This document shows, piece by piece, positions 32,791 to 42,958 of a stretch of DNA of 64,000 nucleotides. Where the stretch lies: assembly GCA_963693315.1 (NCBI GenBank), contig OY856186.1, positions 233,281,541-233,345,540 on the forward strand, in the 5' to 3' direction. Every line of letters begins with the position of its first letter. Position 1 is the stretch's first letter. Origin of the DNA: Diogma glabrata (lineage: Eukaryota; Arthropoda; Insecta; Diptera; Cylindrotomidae). Under the pieces are notes generated by a model that saw nothing but the letters and a program-made list of their open reading frames with translations, searched no databases and was not told where the DNA came from. Made by a program: the position numbers and the translations under genes.

Positions 32791-33375
32791 CTAAACATAT
32801 AATTAGGATTTTTTTAGTTTTAATTAACTCAAATCCACTTTCGCTAAAGTGACAAATCTTACAATAAAGATGAAGTGCTTTAGCTTAGATTTAAATTTCT
32901 TAAATTTGTCAAATAAATTATATAAAATCAACATATATTCATTAAATTTTGTGAATTTCTGCACTAAATGTTCCCATTGTGTTGAGAACATATAATCGAC
33001 CAAGTTAAATCGCGGTCTTTGAATGATACTGGTATCATCAAAATCGCCATAGTCAAATCATTATCTTTGTCTGGTATATATATTATGTATTTAAATATTG
33101 ATATGTACAACGTTTTGAGAGGCACATTATACAAAATTCTCTCTTTTTAATTTCGATACAGAATAAGGAAACAAACAAACAAATTATAATAGTCCTCCGA
33201 AAAATTCGTTTATTTAGAACACCAAACTATATTGTTGTTGTAGCGACGAGGTGAATTTTTATTCGTCCTACTTCGTATTTAGATTACGGACCTTTGCTAC
33301 TTTCTTATAACAGTTTCCAGGCCTACGGTTCATGAGAGTTAAAACGTTATTCGTTAGTTCCCAAAGTCCCATATT
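32791..33375 (-). other. PRPS intron, no exon found
   Basis: A/T-rich sequence upstream of the penultimate exon, with no PRPS-like frame. It runs into the Jockey fragment at 33,376. Confidence 0.5.
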
Positions 33376-34667
33376 CCAATCTTTTTTTTTTATCTTTTAA
33401 ATTGAAAGTTAGGCATGTTTAGTGTTAATATAATTAATTATATATTAATTATATGAATATCCGAAGATACCATGCCAACTAGGGATTAGAATCGATTGGG
33501 AATTAAGTTTCTTTAAGAAATTTATGAACGCCGACTTTGAACTTTTGAAGATTAAAGTTATCAGGGAAAACCCACGAAGGTAACGAATTCCAGAGATGAG
33601 ATTCTGTTGAAAAAGTTGCGCTGGAAGGCTACAGTTCTACATCTAATTATTTGAACCGTAAAAGGATGGGGAATGGATGGATGGATGAATATCCGAAGAT
33701 ACCATGCCAACTAGGGATTAGAATCGATTGGGAATTAAGTTTCTTTAAGAAATTTATGAACGCCGACTTTGAACTTTTGAAGATTAAAGTTATCAGGGAA
33801 AACCCACGAAGGTAACGAATTCCAGAGATGAGATTCTGTTGAAAAAGTTGCGCTGGAAGGCTACAGTTCTACATCTAATTATTTGAACCGTAAAAGGATG
33901 GGGCGCACCGATGCACTGGCATGACGCGATAGGTTAGCAGACTTAGGTAAAATCGATTTGATCTCTTCAGAAAGCCGTTCATCCATGATATATTTGTAGA
34001 AAATCGTCAAATCAGCAACATTTCTTCTATGCTGCAAGGAATCAAGGTCTTAGTAAGATTTGAGTTACCAGTTAATTTAACTGCTCTTCGCTGCACAGAA
34101 TCAAGACACTTCAAACTACATGAGTATGCTCCACCCCATATGTGAGAACAATATTCCATGCAGGGACGTATAAAAGATTTTTATATTAAAAGAAGCTGTT
34201 CGCTATTGAAAAACTTACATCGTCCTAAAAACCCCAATTTTTGAATAGTGTTCTTTGCTAGACTAAAAAAGACAACATGAGATGCATGAAGAGTGCTCTC
34301 ATCAGCAAAACTATGGATAGGATTAATTGTTGAAACCAACAAGTCATTAATATAGATAAGAAAAAGAGTTGGGGATAAAGCGGAACCTTAAGGAACTCCA
34401 GCATTAGTCGAAAATACATCCGATGAAACACCGTCAACATTGACTCGAAATATTCGCTTCTTTTCGGAAGCCCAATTGTCTTTCATTAAGTAATTTGGAA
34501 GACTCTAAAAAGCTCATTAAATTAAAATTTATATATTTCTCAAAAACTTTAGAAACTACTGAGAAAATTGAAATAGGTCTGTAATTGGATGGGTTTTACT
34601 ACCCTTTTTGCAACTGGCTGTACACTAGCAATTTTCCATATTTCAGGAAAAATCCCTTTCTTATAGG
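33376..34667 (-). pseudogene. Jockey-type 3' fragment, second minus-strand copy
   Basis: Starts with poly(A) (T-run at about 33,376-33,390) and the shared 3' words GGCATGTTTAGT and GAATATCCGAAGATACC. Minus-strand RT remnants: GIFPEIWKIASVQPV near 34,650, VDGVSSDVFSTNAGVP followed by a stop, then FLIYINDLL and FADESTLHA, where the catalytic FADD has become FADE (about 34,305). After that come the thumb and LGF, SLQHRRNV-like sequence. Multiple stops and shifts. It lies in the presumed PRPS intron region, in the same orientation as PRPS. Confidence 0.8.
33455..33903. repeat. 217-bp tandem duplication inside Jockey 3' end
   Basis: 33,455-33,671 and 33,687-33,903 are identical as far as I can read, offset 232 bp, and separated by a short ATGG-rich spacer (AATGGATGGATGGAT). 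The spacer, made of ATGG units, may mark the slippage or repair that produced the copy. Confidence 0.88.
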
Positions 34668-35008
34668 TAGAAACACAACACGGACGATAACGACGGACGT
34701 TAAAAAAAACGTCTACAATTTCGCTGTTGTAGGCACAACAAAGACGTCAGCGTGAAAAGCTGTCAAAAATAAAATTGCAAGTTTGATTATAAACTAAAAT
34801 ATTTTGTTTTTTGTCAAAATAAATTTCACAAATTTCAATTTTAAAAATAACTAAGTTTTACTAATAAATAAATAAAAATAATTTTTCTAGGCAAGATTAC
34901 TTTATCTTAGGCCCCGGCCATTTTTTTTTTTATTTTTTAGGGCACTTTTATAAGTATATTACAAAAAAAATTTTTTGAAAATCAGTCCCGGGGACCAAAA
35001 ATATCGTA

Positions 35009-35535
35009 CAGGGTGGCCCAAAATGAACGAAGGGGTTTGAATTGCTTATAACTTCTTTATTATAATTTTTTTTTCTTTTCTTTTCAGTATTTTGTAAAGA
35101 AGACTTGGGGAATTTAGAATGGAGCAGTACTCAATTGAACAACGTGCCCAAATTGTTGAGATTTATTTTTCAAATCAACGATCCATTGTTTTGACTCAGC
35201 GTGCATATCGTCGTTATTTTAATGTGCGGGTTGGACCCTCAAAGTCAACAATAAACCGTCTGGTTGCAAATTTTCGCCAACAAGGGGCAGTAAGGAACCT
35301 TCCTGGTGCTGTCAGACCCGCACATTGAAATAACGACGATATGCACGCTGAGTCAAAACAATGGATCGTTGATTTGAAAAATAAATCTCAACAATTCAAC
35401 AATTCATTCATTCATCATACTCCATTTTAAATTCCCCAAGTCTTCTTTACAAAATACTGAAAAGAAAAGAAAAAAAAATTATAATAAAGAAGTTATAAGC
35501 AATTCAAACCCCTTCGTTCATTTTGGGCCACCCTG
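35009..35535. mobile_element. Mariner-type foldback element, TA target
   Basis: The two arms, about 35,009-35,231 and 35,316-35,535, are inverted copies of each other over some 220 bp, flanked by TA at both sides. The termini are CAGGGTGGCCCAAAATGAAC and its reverse complement. The unpaired loop is about 85 bp. The left arm and loop carry the N-terminal DUF4817 domain of a Tc1/mariner-type transposase. Arms differ near the start codon region. It looks as if a transposon's 5' part was duplicated in inverted orientation. The transcript would be a long hairpin. Confidence 0.88.
35119..35328 (+). pseudogene. DUF4817 helix-turn-helix fragment of transposase
   Basis: 69 residues: MEQYSIEQRAQIVEIYFSN, then QRAYRRYFNVRVGPSKSTI and LVANFRQQGAVRNLPG. 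This is the DNA-binding N terminus (DUF4817, helix-turn-helix) found on many insect mariner-like transposases. The catalytic DDE part is absent: the frame stops soon after entering the inverted arm. Start at 35,119 chosen because MEQYSIEQR is the family's usual start. Confidence 0.8.
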
Positions 35536-36244
35536 TATAAAAGTACACTTTTTTTACCGCATGTTGCAATCCAAATGACGTTTAATGTTATTTTTGATAA
35601 ATAATTTTAAAGAATCAACATGAATAACTTAAAAAAAAATAATTATAACCTTAGGGGAACACGTTATGACCATTTGAGGCAAGATTACTTTAACTTAGGC
35701 GCGAGTGGATTTTTTTGTTATTATTTTTATCGTAAATTAAGAAAATTTTGTAAAAGGGACAGTTTTGATCGTTTATCTTATAAGCACATAGGAAATAAAG
35801 CAAAAATAAGTAAAAAATAAAAAAAATTTGTCAAAACCAGTGCAATTTTTTATGGATTTTACTTTTTTCAAAGGCCTGTATCTTGGACCCCGGGGCTCCG
35901 ATACAACTCGTTTTGGTTTTATTCGCTTCAGTGAGTGATTCTCTATCGAATAAAAAAAAATTCTTGGGGCCTAAGAAAGAGTAATATCCCCTTTTTCTAC
36001 TAATAACTAGTTTTAAAAATAAAATTCAAAATTCAAATTATAAAAATATATAAATGAATAGAAACGGAACTTTGAACATAAACTAAAAATTCAGTTGACA
36101 ACTCAAAACAAAACGATTACAACTTCAGAAACGCGAAAAACATCAGTAAATCATATTTTTCAGTTGGCGACACTCTCACAATAACATTAAAAATTACCCT
36201 TGCAGCCAAATAAAAATAAAAAAAAGAGTGTGTGCTTAAGACCG

Positions 36245-36988
36245 TATAGCTGCTAGAAGTGTTCCAATATATATTATTAATATCCAATATGTAGATAGCT
36301 GCTATAGAAGTGTTCCAATATATATTATTAATATCCAATATGTAGATAGCTGCTATAGAATAGTTCCAATATATATTAATAATATCCAATATGTAGATAG
36401 CTGCTATGTGATTGTAACAGGATTCTTTTGATACAAATTTATTAGCGATCAGTATCCTTAAATGTCAATTCGTTCCAGTGTTCTCTCAGATTCAATTGTT
36501 GTTTAGCTGCTTATCTTGACCTTGATCAAAAACGATGATACTTTAAATTCTAATTTACGTATTCACACAGCAGATAATTTGTAATCAAAAACAACATAGT
36601 AAGTAAACTAGCTTTCAATATTTTGTTCCATTATATTATTATTATATTATTGACACGTATCTTACAAGCACTATATTTAAGACTTAAAATTTTGCAAAAT
36701 AACTTTTTGAAATTAAATTAAAAGTATATTCAGGGAATTAAACTGCTTGATGAAGCAAGTATTAATCTCGCTAGATTTTACAGCTACTTTTTAATTGTAC
36801 GAATTTTAAAGATATCTTAAAATTAAAATTATTTTGTGCAAACCGCCGTTTATAAATTTTTATATAAATCTGTCTAATGAATAATTTGTTTTTCCACGCA
36901 TTCATGGCTTTTTAAAAATAAAATATAAGTAAGGAAGGTGCGATTGGAATAAAAAAATTTGTTAAAATACTTATTAGTGTTCGCCACA
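36245..36988 (-). repeat. gypsy-2 3' LTR (744 bp)
   Basis: Matches 42,425-42,954, but is 214 bp longer because it keeps three 51-bp repeats and about 115 bp (36,410-36,525) that the 5' LTR has lost. It is outside the array and occurs once. Confidence 0.9.
36249..36405. repeat. 51-bp tandem repeat, three copies
   Basis: The word GTTCCAATATATATTA recurs at 36,261, 36,312 and 36,363, with AGCTGCTA in each unit. It lies at the edge of the 3' LTR. The 5' LTR retains one partial copy, followed by a TA-rich run. Confidence 0.9.
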
Positions 36989-37000
36989 ACACTCCCCCCT
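36989..37000 (-). other. gypsy-2 polypurine tract
   Basis: Reads AGGGGGGAGTGT on the minus strand, directly before the 3' LTR. Confidence 0.8.
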
Positions 37001-37042
37001 AGTGCCATCGCAGATGATATGAAAAATAAGAAGAAAGGGGAT

Positions 37043-38902
37043 TTAATATGCCGTAGCATTAAGAAAGCGAGCAGGAGTTCTGGTAGTTCGCCCTGGTCGG
37101 GTTGTTGCAGCGGAAGGATTAAAGGTGAACGTTTGCGGTGTTAGATTAAATTTTGCCTTTTTAGCAGTTTTAGTGTCGTTTGCGTTGTGTTTTCCAGCTT
37201 TTGTTGAAGTGGAAGGTAAAGACTTGAAGGTGTCCGAAGAAGAAGATTGGACGTTGTCTGTAGAAGACGGTATTTCGTCTGCGCGATTAAGATTTTTGCT
37301 AGAAGACAATGGGGGTTGAGTCGAGATATCTTCAGATTCTGACCTAAAACAAGGTTTTAACCTGTCGATTGAAACTCGCATGTGTTGACCTTTGCGATCA
37401 ATGACGAAATTCTTCTCATCGCGACTGATGACTTTGTAAGGACCTTCGTATGGAGACTGAAGCGACTTACGTACTAAGTCAGTGCGTAAGAAGACATGTG
37501 AGCAAGAATCAAGGGCTTTGAAAACGAAAACTTTGTCAGAAGAGTGCCTTGATACATTAATGGGACGGAGGTGATCGAAGTGTTGTTTCAATTGCGAAAC
37601 GAAATCAGATTGTGGAATGAAATTTGAATTTTTGCTGAAAAATTCTCTAGGAAGACGAATTTGCGTACCATAAACAAGTTCCGCAGATGAAGATTGGAAA
37701 TCTTCACGAAAAGTGGTTCGTAAACCAAGTAGGATTGAAGGTAATATCCTTGTCCAGTCTGTCCTGTCGTAAGCCATGATAGCAGATTTGAGTATCCGAT
37801 GCCAACGTTCAATGAGACCGTTACATTTAGGATTGTAACTAGTAGTGCGTTTGCGTTCGAAGCCTATGAGTTTAGACAACTCACAAAAGAGATTGGATTC
37901 GAATTGGGAGCCCTGATCAGTTACGATTACTGAAGGTAGTCCGAAACGAGCGATCCAATTAGAGTAGAGTGCTGAGGCTACCGTTTCAACAGTGATATCC
38001 GAGATGGGGATGGCCTCAAGCCAGCGAGTATAGCGGTCAATAATTGTTACACAATATCGTTTGTCCTCAGAAGTAGGAAGTGGACCAATTATGTCCATAT
38101 GTATCTCGGAAAATCGTTGTGAAGTTGGGGTATAATTACCCAAAGGAGATTGTATGTGCCTAGAAACTTTTGCTTTTTGGCAAGCCAGGCAGTTCTGTGC
38201 CATTTGTTTAACGTACTTTTTAATGGGTGGCCAAATGACCTTGTCCGTAAGGAGTTTCACGGAACTGTTAACCCCTGGATGGGATAAAGTATGTAGGCTA
38301 TTGAAAACAGATTGACGAAATTGCTTTGGTATAAATGGTCGAGCGTTACCAGAAGAAGTATTGCATAAAATTGTTTTAGACGAAAATTGTCCAAAAGTTA
38401 ACGGAAAAGATCGGAATTGAAGTGTGAGACTAGCTTCCATTAATTCCTTTAGTTCGCAGTCATCGAACTGAGCATCAGCAATTTCATTATAATTAAGACA
38501 TTGTGGTATTGATAGTTGATCGATACGAGAAAGTGTATCTGCAACTACGTTTTCAATCCCAGAGATGTGTTGAATATCAGTCGTGAACTGGCTAATAAAA
38601 TCTAAATGCCTGAACTGACGAGGACTTGCTTTGGCAGGGTTCTGCGACAAAGCATAAACAAGAGGCTTATGATCAGTGTAAAGTGTGAAGGTTCTACCTT
38701 CAAGGAGATATCTAAAGTGTTTGATAGCAGAGTAAGCTGCTAGAAGTTCACGATCATAAGCACTATATTTCTGTTGCGACTCATTAAGTCGCACAGAGAA
38801 GAAACTGAGAGGAGTCCAACAGTTGTTAATATTTTGTTGAACTACCGCGCCAAGTGCCTTATCAGAAGCATCGACCATTACCGCAAGTTGGGCAGTGTGC
38901 AA
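37043..38902 (-). pseudogene. pol: gypsy-2 RNase H and integrase, open frame
   Basis: 619 codons, though the Met at 38,902 is not a true start: the frame continues upstream from RT after two stops (about 39,169 and 38,997). RNase H: VMVDASDKALGAVVQQ, YDRELLAAYSAIKHFRYLLEG and LYTDHKPLVYAL. Integrase zinc site HTLSHPGVNSS ... NCLACQKAK, then core residues in HMDIIGPLP, VTDQGSQFES and KCNGLIERWHR (D, D, E all present). The C-terminal tail is basic and serine-rich. This part occurs once, to the left of the tandem array. Since gag, PR and RT are broken, it can make only a C-terminal piece. Typical Ty3/gypsy order. Confidence 0.9.
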
Positions 38903-39169
38903 GGGTTGGGCAGTGTGCGAGGGTTGGGCAAGAGTAGTTGCCTCGGCAAGTTGCCGCTTGCACAGGTTGAAGGCTTGAATGGCGTCTTCGGACTATTGAA
39001 TGACTTGTTTGTCATTCTTTTTAGAACCTTTAAGAAAATTATTAAGGATGGCTTGATTGCCACCAGCGTAAGGTATGAAACGACGGTAGAAACTAATCAT
39101 ACCTAGAAAACGACGGAGTTGCCTAACGGTTTCTGAACGATCGAAATTGTTGATCGCATCGACACGTTC

Positions 39170-40260
39170 TTAAGTCGGCTTAATTCCAGTCGAGTCAATG
39201 TGATGTCCTAAAAAGTCAACGTTGGTTTTTGCGAAGTTGCAGTTTTCAACGTTGATGATGAGACCTGCGTTTGAAAGACGCTCAAAAACAGTTCGAAGAT
39301 GTGTGAGGTGTTCCTCAAAAGTTTTAGAAGCAATAAGGAGGTCATCAATATAGATGAAACAAAAGTCAAGGTCTCGAAGTAATGAATGCATGAACCGTTG
39401 AAATGATTGCGCAGCGTTTCGCAATCCGAATGTCATTCGAACGAATTCGAAGAGTCCAAACGGTGTGGATATTGCTGTTGTCGTGTTCATCAATAGGAAT
39501 TTGATGATAAGCACAAACGAGATCGATAGTTGAGAAAATGTTGCATTCATATAATTGTTGAGTAAAATCCTAAATATGAGGGATAGGATATTTATCAGGA
39601 GTTGTCACATTATTAAGAGCACGGTAATCACCGCAAGGTCTCCACTCGCCGTTCTTCTTTTTGACGAGGTGGAGAGGGGTTGACCATGGGCTGTTAGAAG
39701 GTCGACAAATACCTTGAGCCAACATGGTGTCGAATTCGGTCTTGACTGTCGCCAATTTGTCCACGCGTTTCGATAACGTGCGTAACGTTATTTTTGACCG
39801 GTAAAGCAAGATCACTTGCAGAAGTTAAATTTTTGTAATTCCTTAGAATATTGCAGGACAGCAGGATCAACAGAATTGTCAATTGTTGTTAAAGTGGGGA
39901 CTGGAGAAGTGGAGATTTCAGCGACAGCGAACAAGTTGGTAAGTGGATCGACAAGTCGTCGGGTTTTGATATCCACTAAGAGACCATACTTATTTAAAAA
40001 GTCAGCGCCAAGTATAAGCATGGTAACGTCCGCGATAATACAGGTCTGACAGAACGAATTCGTGGGATCGTGTACCATACGTTGATTTTTGTGTTGTTCG
40101 CTACATAGAGTGGGAAATCAGAAAGTTTAGAGAGTTTTTCTTCCACAGTAGCTGGAAGAACAGACACTTCGGCCCCAGTATCGACTAAAAAGGATTTTCG
40201 AGAAAATCGGTCATAAACAAGAAGACGGAGCTGAGTTTGGCTGTTATCACATGCCGCCAC
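39170..40260 (-). pseudogene. pol: gypsy-2 protease and RT, unit 1
   Basis: Protease: SFLVDTGAEVSVLPATVEEK (40,260 onward). A frameshift near 40,080 moves into TMLILGADFLNKYGL. After another change: [39 protein letters not shown] and KYPIPHI, then a stop at about 39,570. RT palm: FGLFEFVRMTFGLRNAAQSF and catalytic FIYIDDLLIAS, then NFAKTNVDFLGHHID and a stop at about 39,169. A shift also lies near 39,500, where the frame for the residues before the palm core is lost. So PR and RT are dead although all main motifs are recognisable. Confidence 0.88.
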
Positions 40261-40504
40261 TTGTGACGAGCCATTTAGTTTTTTGAAAATTTTGACTGAA
40301 AAGAAGAATTTTGGCTGCTAGGTTTAAAGTGCTTGCACTTTGGGTCACAGCGTTTTGCTCAAATTTGTGGTGATAGTAACATCCACCATCAAAGATTTGT
40401 AACCTAGATCTAGATCTTGGGCGATAGCGGAATCGACTAGGCGTGTGATCTCGACTGTAGTTTCGGTCCTTGGACCTACTTTTACTGTTGTTAAAGCTGT
40501 CAAA

Positions 40505-41288
40505 TTAGATAGTGTTAAGGAGAGTGGACTGGAGTTCGTTGAACTTCGCAGTCAAAGAAGATATTTCATTAGCATAATTGTTTGCAGGAGAGGTAACTGC
40601 CATTATAGAATTTCCTATATGAGCAGCGTAGACGCGATCAGCCAGTTTGGCTGTCGTAGTTAGATCGAGATTTACCACAGCTAGTGCTGTGCGCACAGAG
40701 GCAGGAAGTTTTTCTTCCCAGAGCAATTTGAGTACATCCTCAGCAAAAGCGTTTTATGCCTCACGGGACATTTCCCTGGGAAGTTGTGAGGGCTTACGAT
40801 CGCCGAGATCCATTCCTCTAAGCACGTTTCTAATACGATCTGTAGTGCTAGAGGTAAGACGATGAAGAAGGGCGGATTTCACCTGGTCGTACGGATTTGC
40901 TCCCTTAGTTGCCCGTAAGGACGTCCCAGATTATGGAAGAAATATCTGGTGTAATGATGCCTAGAACATGACCATATTTGGCCTCTTGCGATTTAATTTT
41001 TGAAATTCGGAATTGCTCTTCCAAAATTGTAAACCAGGTGTCTGGTTGATCTTTCCAGAAAGGAGGAACTTTAATAGAAATCGGGCTAATTTGTATTGCC
41101 TCTTGATATTTTGGTTCTGCAGAACAATATGGGAAAACATTTTGAGGTCTTTGAACATAGGTTGCAGATGTTCCTTGATCTTCATTAGCTTCCATAAAGG
41201 CTCTAGCCCGTTCATTAACTAGAGTTTCGAGCTCTTCTTCCGTAAAGGAATATTTTTGAGGTGTATCAGCGTCATCAGAAGGATCCAT
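40505..41288 (-). pseudogene. gag: gypsy-2 gag, unit 1
   Basis: Start MDPSDDADTPQKYSFTEEEL (41,288), then IKVPPFWKDQPDTWFTILEE, the conserved gag entry of this insect gypsy group, and YGHVLGIITPDISS. An extra C in the run at about 40,914 shifts the frame to an early stop (40,905). The downstream part resumes in another frame after a further stop (LLWEEKLPASVRTALAV to about 40,505). No zinc knuckle recognised. Unit 3 lacks the extra C. Confidence 0.85.
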
Positions 41289-41497
41289 AGCCGAAGTTAA
41301 ATGAACTTGCAACAGTTTTTCCTCGACCTAAAAGATACGGCGACTAGAAAGTAAAGAATTGCGTCGAAAAATACTTTAATCGGGTGAAAAATACTTAAAT
41401 CGGGTTGCTTTTTAACTTTTAACCTTTAATCGTGTTAAAAAAAATACTTTAATCGGGGATATTGAACTGCCAATATAAATGGGGAAAATGCAATTAA

Positions 41498-42231
41498 TGG
41501 TCCAAATACATGTGCAGAATTCTGCATGCAGCGAAATTAGAACATGTGTTGTTATATGAGAGCAATTACATGTAAATTCTGCATGCAGAAAAATTCTGCA
41601 AGATATCTCTAATTCTAATTTCGCTGCACAGAGGCAGTGCTACCACAATAAAAAAAACAAAAACTACTTGAAAACTCAGATAAAAATGGATGATTTTGAC
41701 ATTTTGTTTGAAAATGAATTATTTTTTTCATAACTCAAATAAAAATGAATCTTGGCGATATGGACTGAAAAAACCAAATGTCTTTTAAGCATGTCCAAGC
41801 CAAAAAAATAAAGTAAAATAAAAAAAAAAAATAAAAATGAATATTTTTTTGAAAATGAAATTATTTTTGTAACGATTATTGGTTTATAAAGATATTCAAA
41901 TATTCTAAATAATCCAAATTATAAAATAATTAAAACTAATATTGTTAATAAATAAATTTTTAGGAAAGGATTATCGGAAACAGTGGTATATGTAATTTGA
42001 ACTTAAATTTTAATTTAGACATAAGTTTTTACAGGAAACGATTCAATTATTTTCTTCTATCTTTTAATTAACAAGACAGTTTTCTTTAAATTGCGACAAC
42101 TTTCACTTTCACGAACTGTCATTGTTACGAAAATTCTGCACGTCAAATATATAAAAATTCTGCACATCTATTTTAGATGCAGATATGCATGCAGCACTGC
42201 GTGCAGACTTTCTGCACATGTATTTTGGGCA
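41498..42231. mobile_element. Harbinger-like MITE, unit 1
   Basis: 734 bp flanked by TAA (41,495-41,497 and 42,232-42,234). The ends are inverted: TGGTCCAAATACATGTGCAG and its near reverse complement CTGCACATGTATTTTGGGCA. Many internal TCTGCATGCAG-type palindromes lie near both ends. Non-coding and A/T-rich. A TWA target duplication fits PIF/Harbinger. Units 3-5 have the empty site CAATTAACAATAG, which proves the borders. Confidence 0.88.
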
Positions 42232-42402
42232 TAACAATAGCCCAAGCAAATAAGAATTTCCTTAAATAAATTTATAAAATTTAATATTTTTAAGCAAAAT
42301 GAAACAATCTACTATTTTAAATTTCGAAAAACAAAAAAAAATAAATTAAACAATAAATTTGATACTTGAATGTTGTTGTCTTGAATCCGTTGTAAGCTAG
42401 TT

Positions 42403-42421
42403 CCTTGTCGGATGGTCACCA
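42403..42421 (-). other. gypsy-2 primer-binding site
   Basis: On the minus strand TGGTGACCATCCGACAAGG, three bases after the 5' LTR. The TGGTGACC start is the kind used with tRNA-Trp by CsRn1-like elements; the rest diverges. Repeated in every unit. Confidence 0.6.
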
Positions 42422-42424
42422 ATT

Positions 42425-42954
42425 TATAGCTGCTAGAAGTGTTCCAATATATATTATTAATATATATATTATTATATATATATATTATTTATTGCCACGA
42501 TGATACTTTAAATTCTAATTTACGTATTCACACTGCATATAATTTGAAATCAAAAACAACATAGTAAGTAAACTAACTTTCAATATTTTGTTCCATTATA
42601 TTATTATTATATTATTGACACGTATCTTACAAGCACTATATTTAAGACTTAAAATTTTGCAAAATAACTTTTTGAAATTAAATTAAAAGTATATTCAGGG
42701 AATTAAACTGCTTGATGAAGCAAGCATTAATCTCGCTAGATTTTACAGCTACTTTTTAATTGTACGAATTTTAAAGATATCTTAAAATTAAAATTATTTT
42801 GTGCAAACCGCCGTTTATAAATTTTTATATAAATCTGTCTAATGATTAATTTGTTTTTCCACGCATTCATGGATTTTTTAAAAATAAAATATAAGTAAGG
42901 AAGGTGCGATTGGAATAAAAAAATTTGTTAAAATACTTATCAGTGTTCGCCACA
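42425..42954 (-). repeat. gypsy-2 5' LTR, unit 1 (530 bp)
   Basis: Shorter than the 3' LTR at 36,245, with a TA-rich run in place of the 51-bp repeats. All array copies share this 530-bp form. Confidence 0.92.
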
Positions 42955-42958
42955 ACCG

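Larger units (their letters stand above)
34890..35991. mobile_element. TIR transposon with 8-bp target duplication
   Basis: Flanked by TTTTTCTA (34,882-34,889 and 35,992-35,999). The uninterrupted site with one TTTTTCTA is present in the related copy at 20,475-20,482. The ends are imperfect inverted repeats: GGCAAGATTACTTTATCTTA then GGCCCC at the left, and GGGGCC, TAAGAAAGAGTAATATCCCC at the right. A further copy of the left terminus lies inside at 35,678-35,703. 8-bp duplications occur with hAT and P-like elements, but the ends are not the usual hAT CAGGG type. No transposase; the interior is split by a mariner-type foldback. A 66-codon frame at 35,620-35,820 is not recognised. Confidence 0.8.
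34668..36213 (+). mobile_element. TIR element copy 2, right-truncated and interrupted
   Basis: Begins TAGAAACACAACACGGACG, the inverted form of the right end of copy 1 (20,877). From 34,793 it matches copy 1 up to 34,889, and again from 35,992 to 36,213, the gap being a 1.1-kb insertion. The right end is lost at about 36,213. Non-coding. Confidence 0.6.
36245..42954 (-). mobile_element. Second Ty3/gypsy element, decayed
   Basis: Bounded by the 4-bp duplication ACCG (36,241-36,244 and 42,955-42,958). LTRs start TGTGGCGAACACT on the minus strand; the 3' LTR is 744 bp and the 5' LTR 530 bp. Order on the minus strand: 5' LTR, primer site, gag, protease, RT, RNase H, integrase, purine tract, 3' LTR. 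The RNase H-integrase part is open, while gag, PR and RT have shifts and stops. The TGGTGACC primer site and the protein style suggest a CsRn1/Kabuki-like clade, tentatively. Its right two-thirds (from 38,993) was later amplified as the tandem array. Confidence 0.9.

Noticed and set aside
34258..34440. 60-codon minus-strand hydrophobic frame
   Set aside because: Out-of-frame reading of the Jockey RT palm; the true frame shows FLIYINDLL and FADESTLHA.
39816..40049. 77-codon plus-strand frame repeated in the units
   Set aside because: Antisense of the protease-RT region, which has clear motifs on the minus strand.
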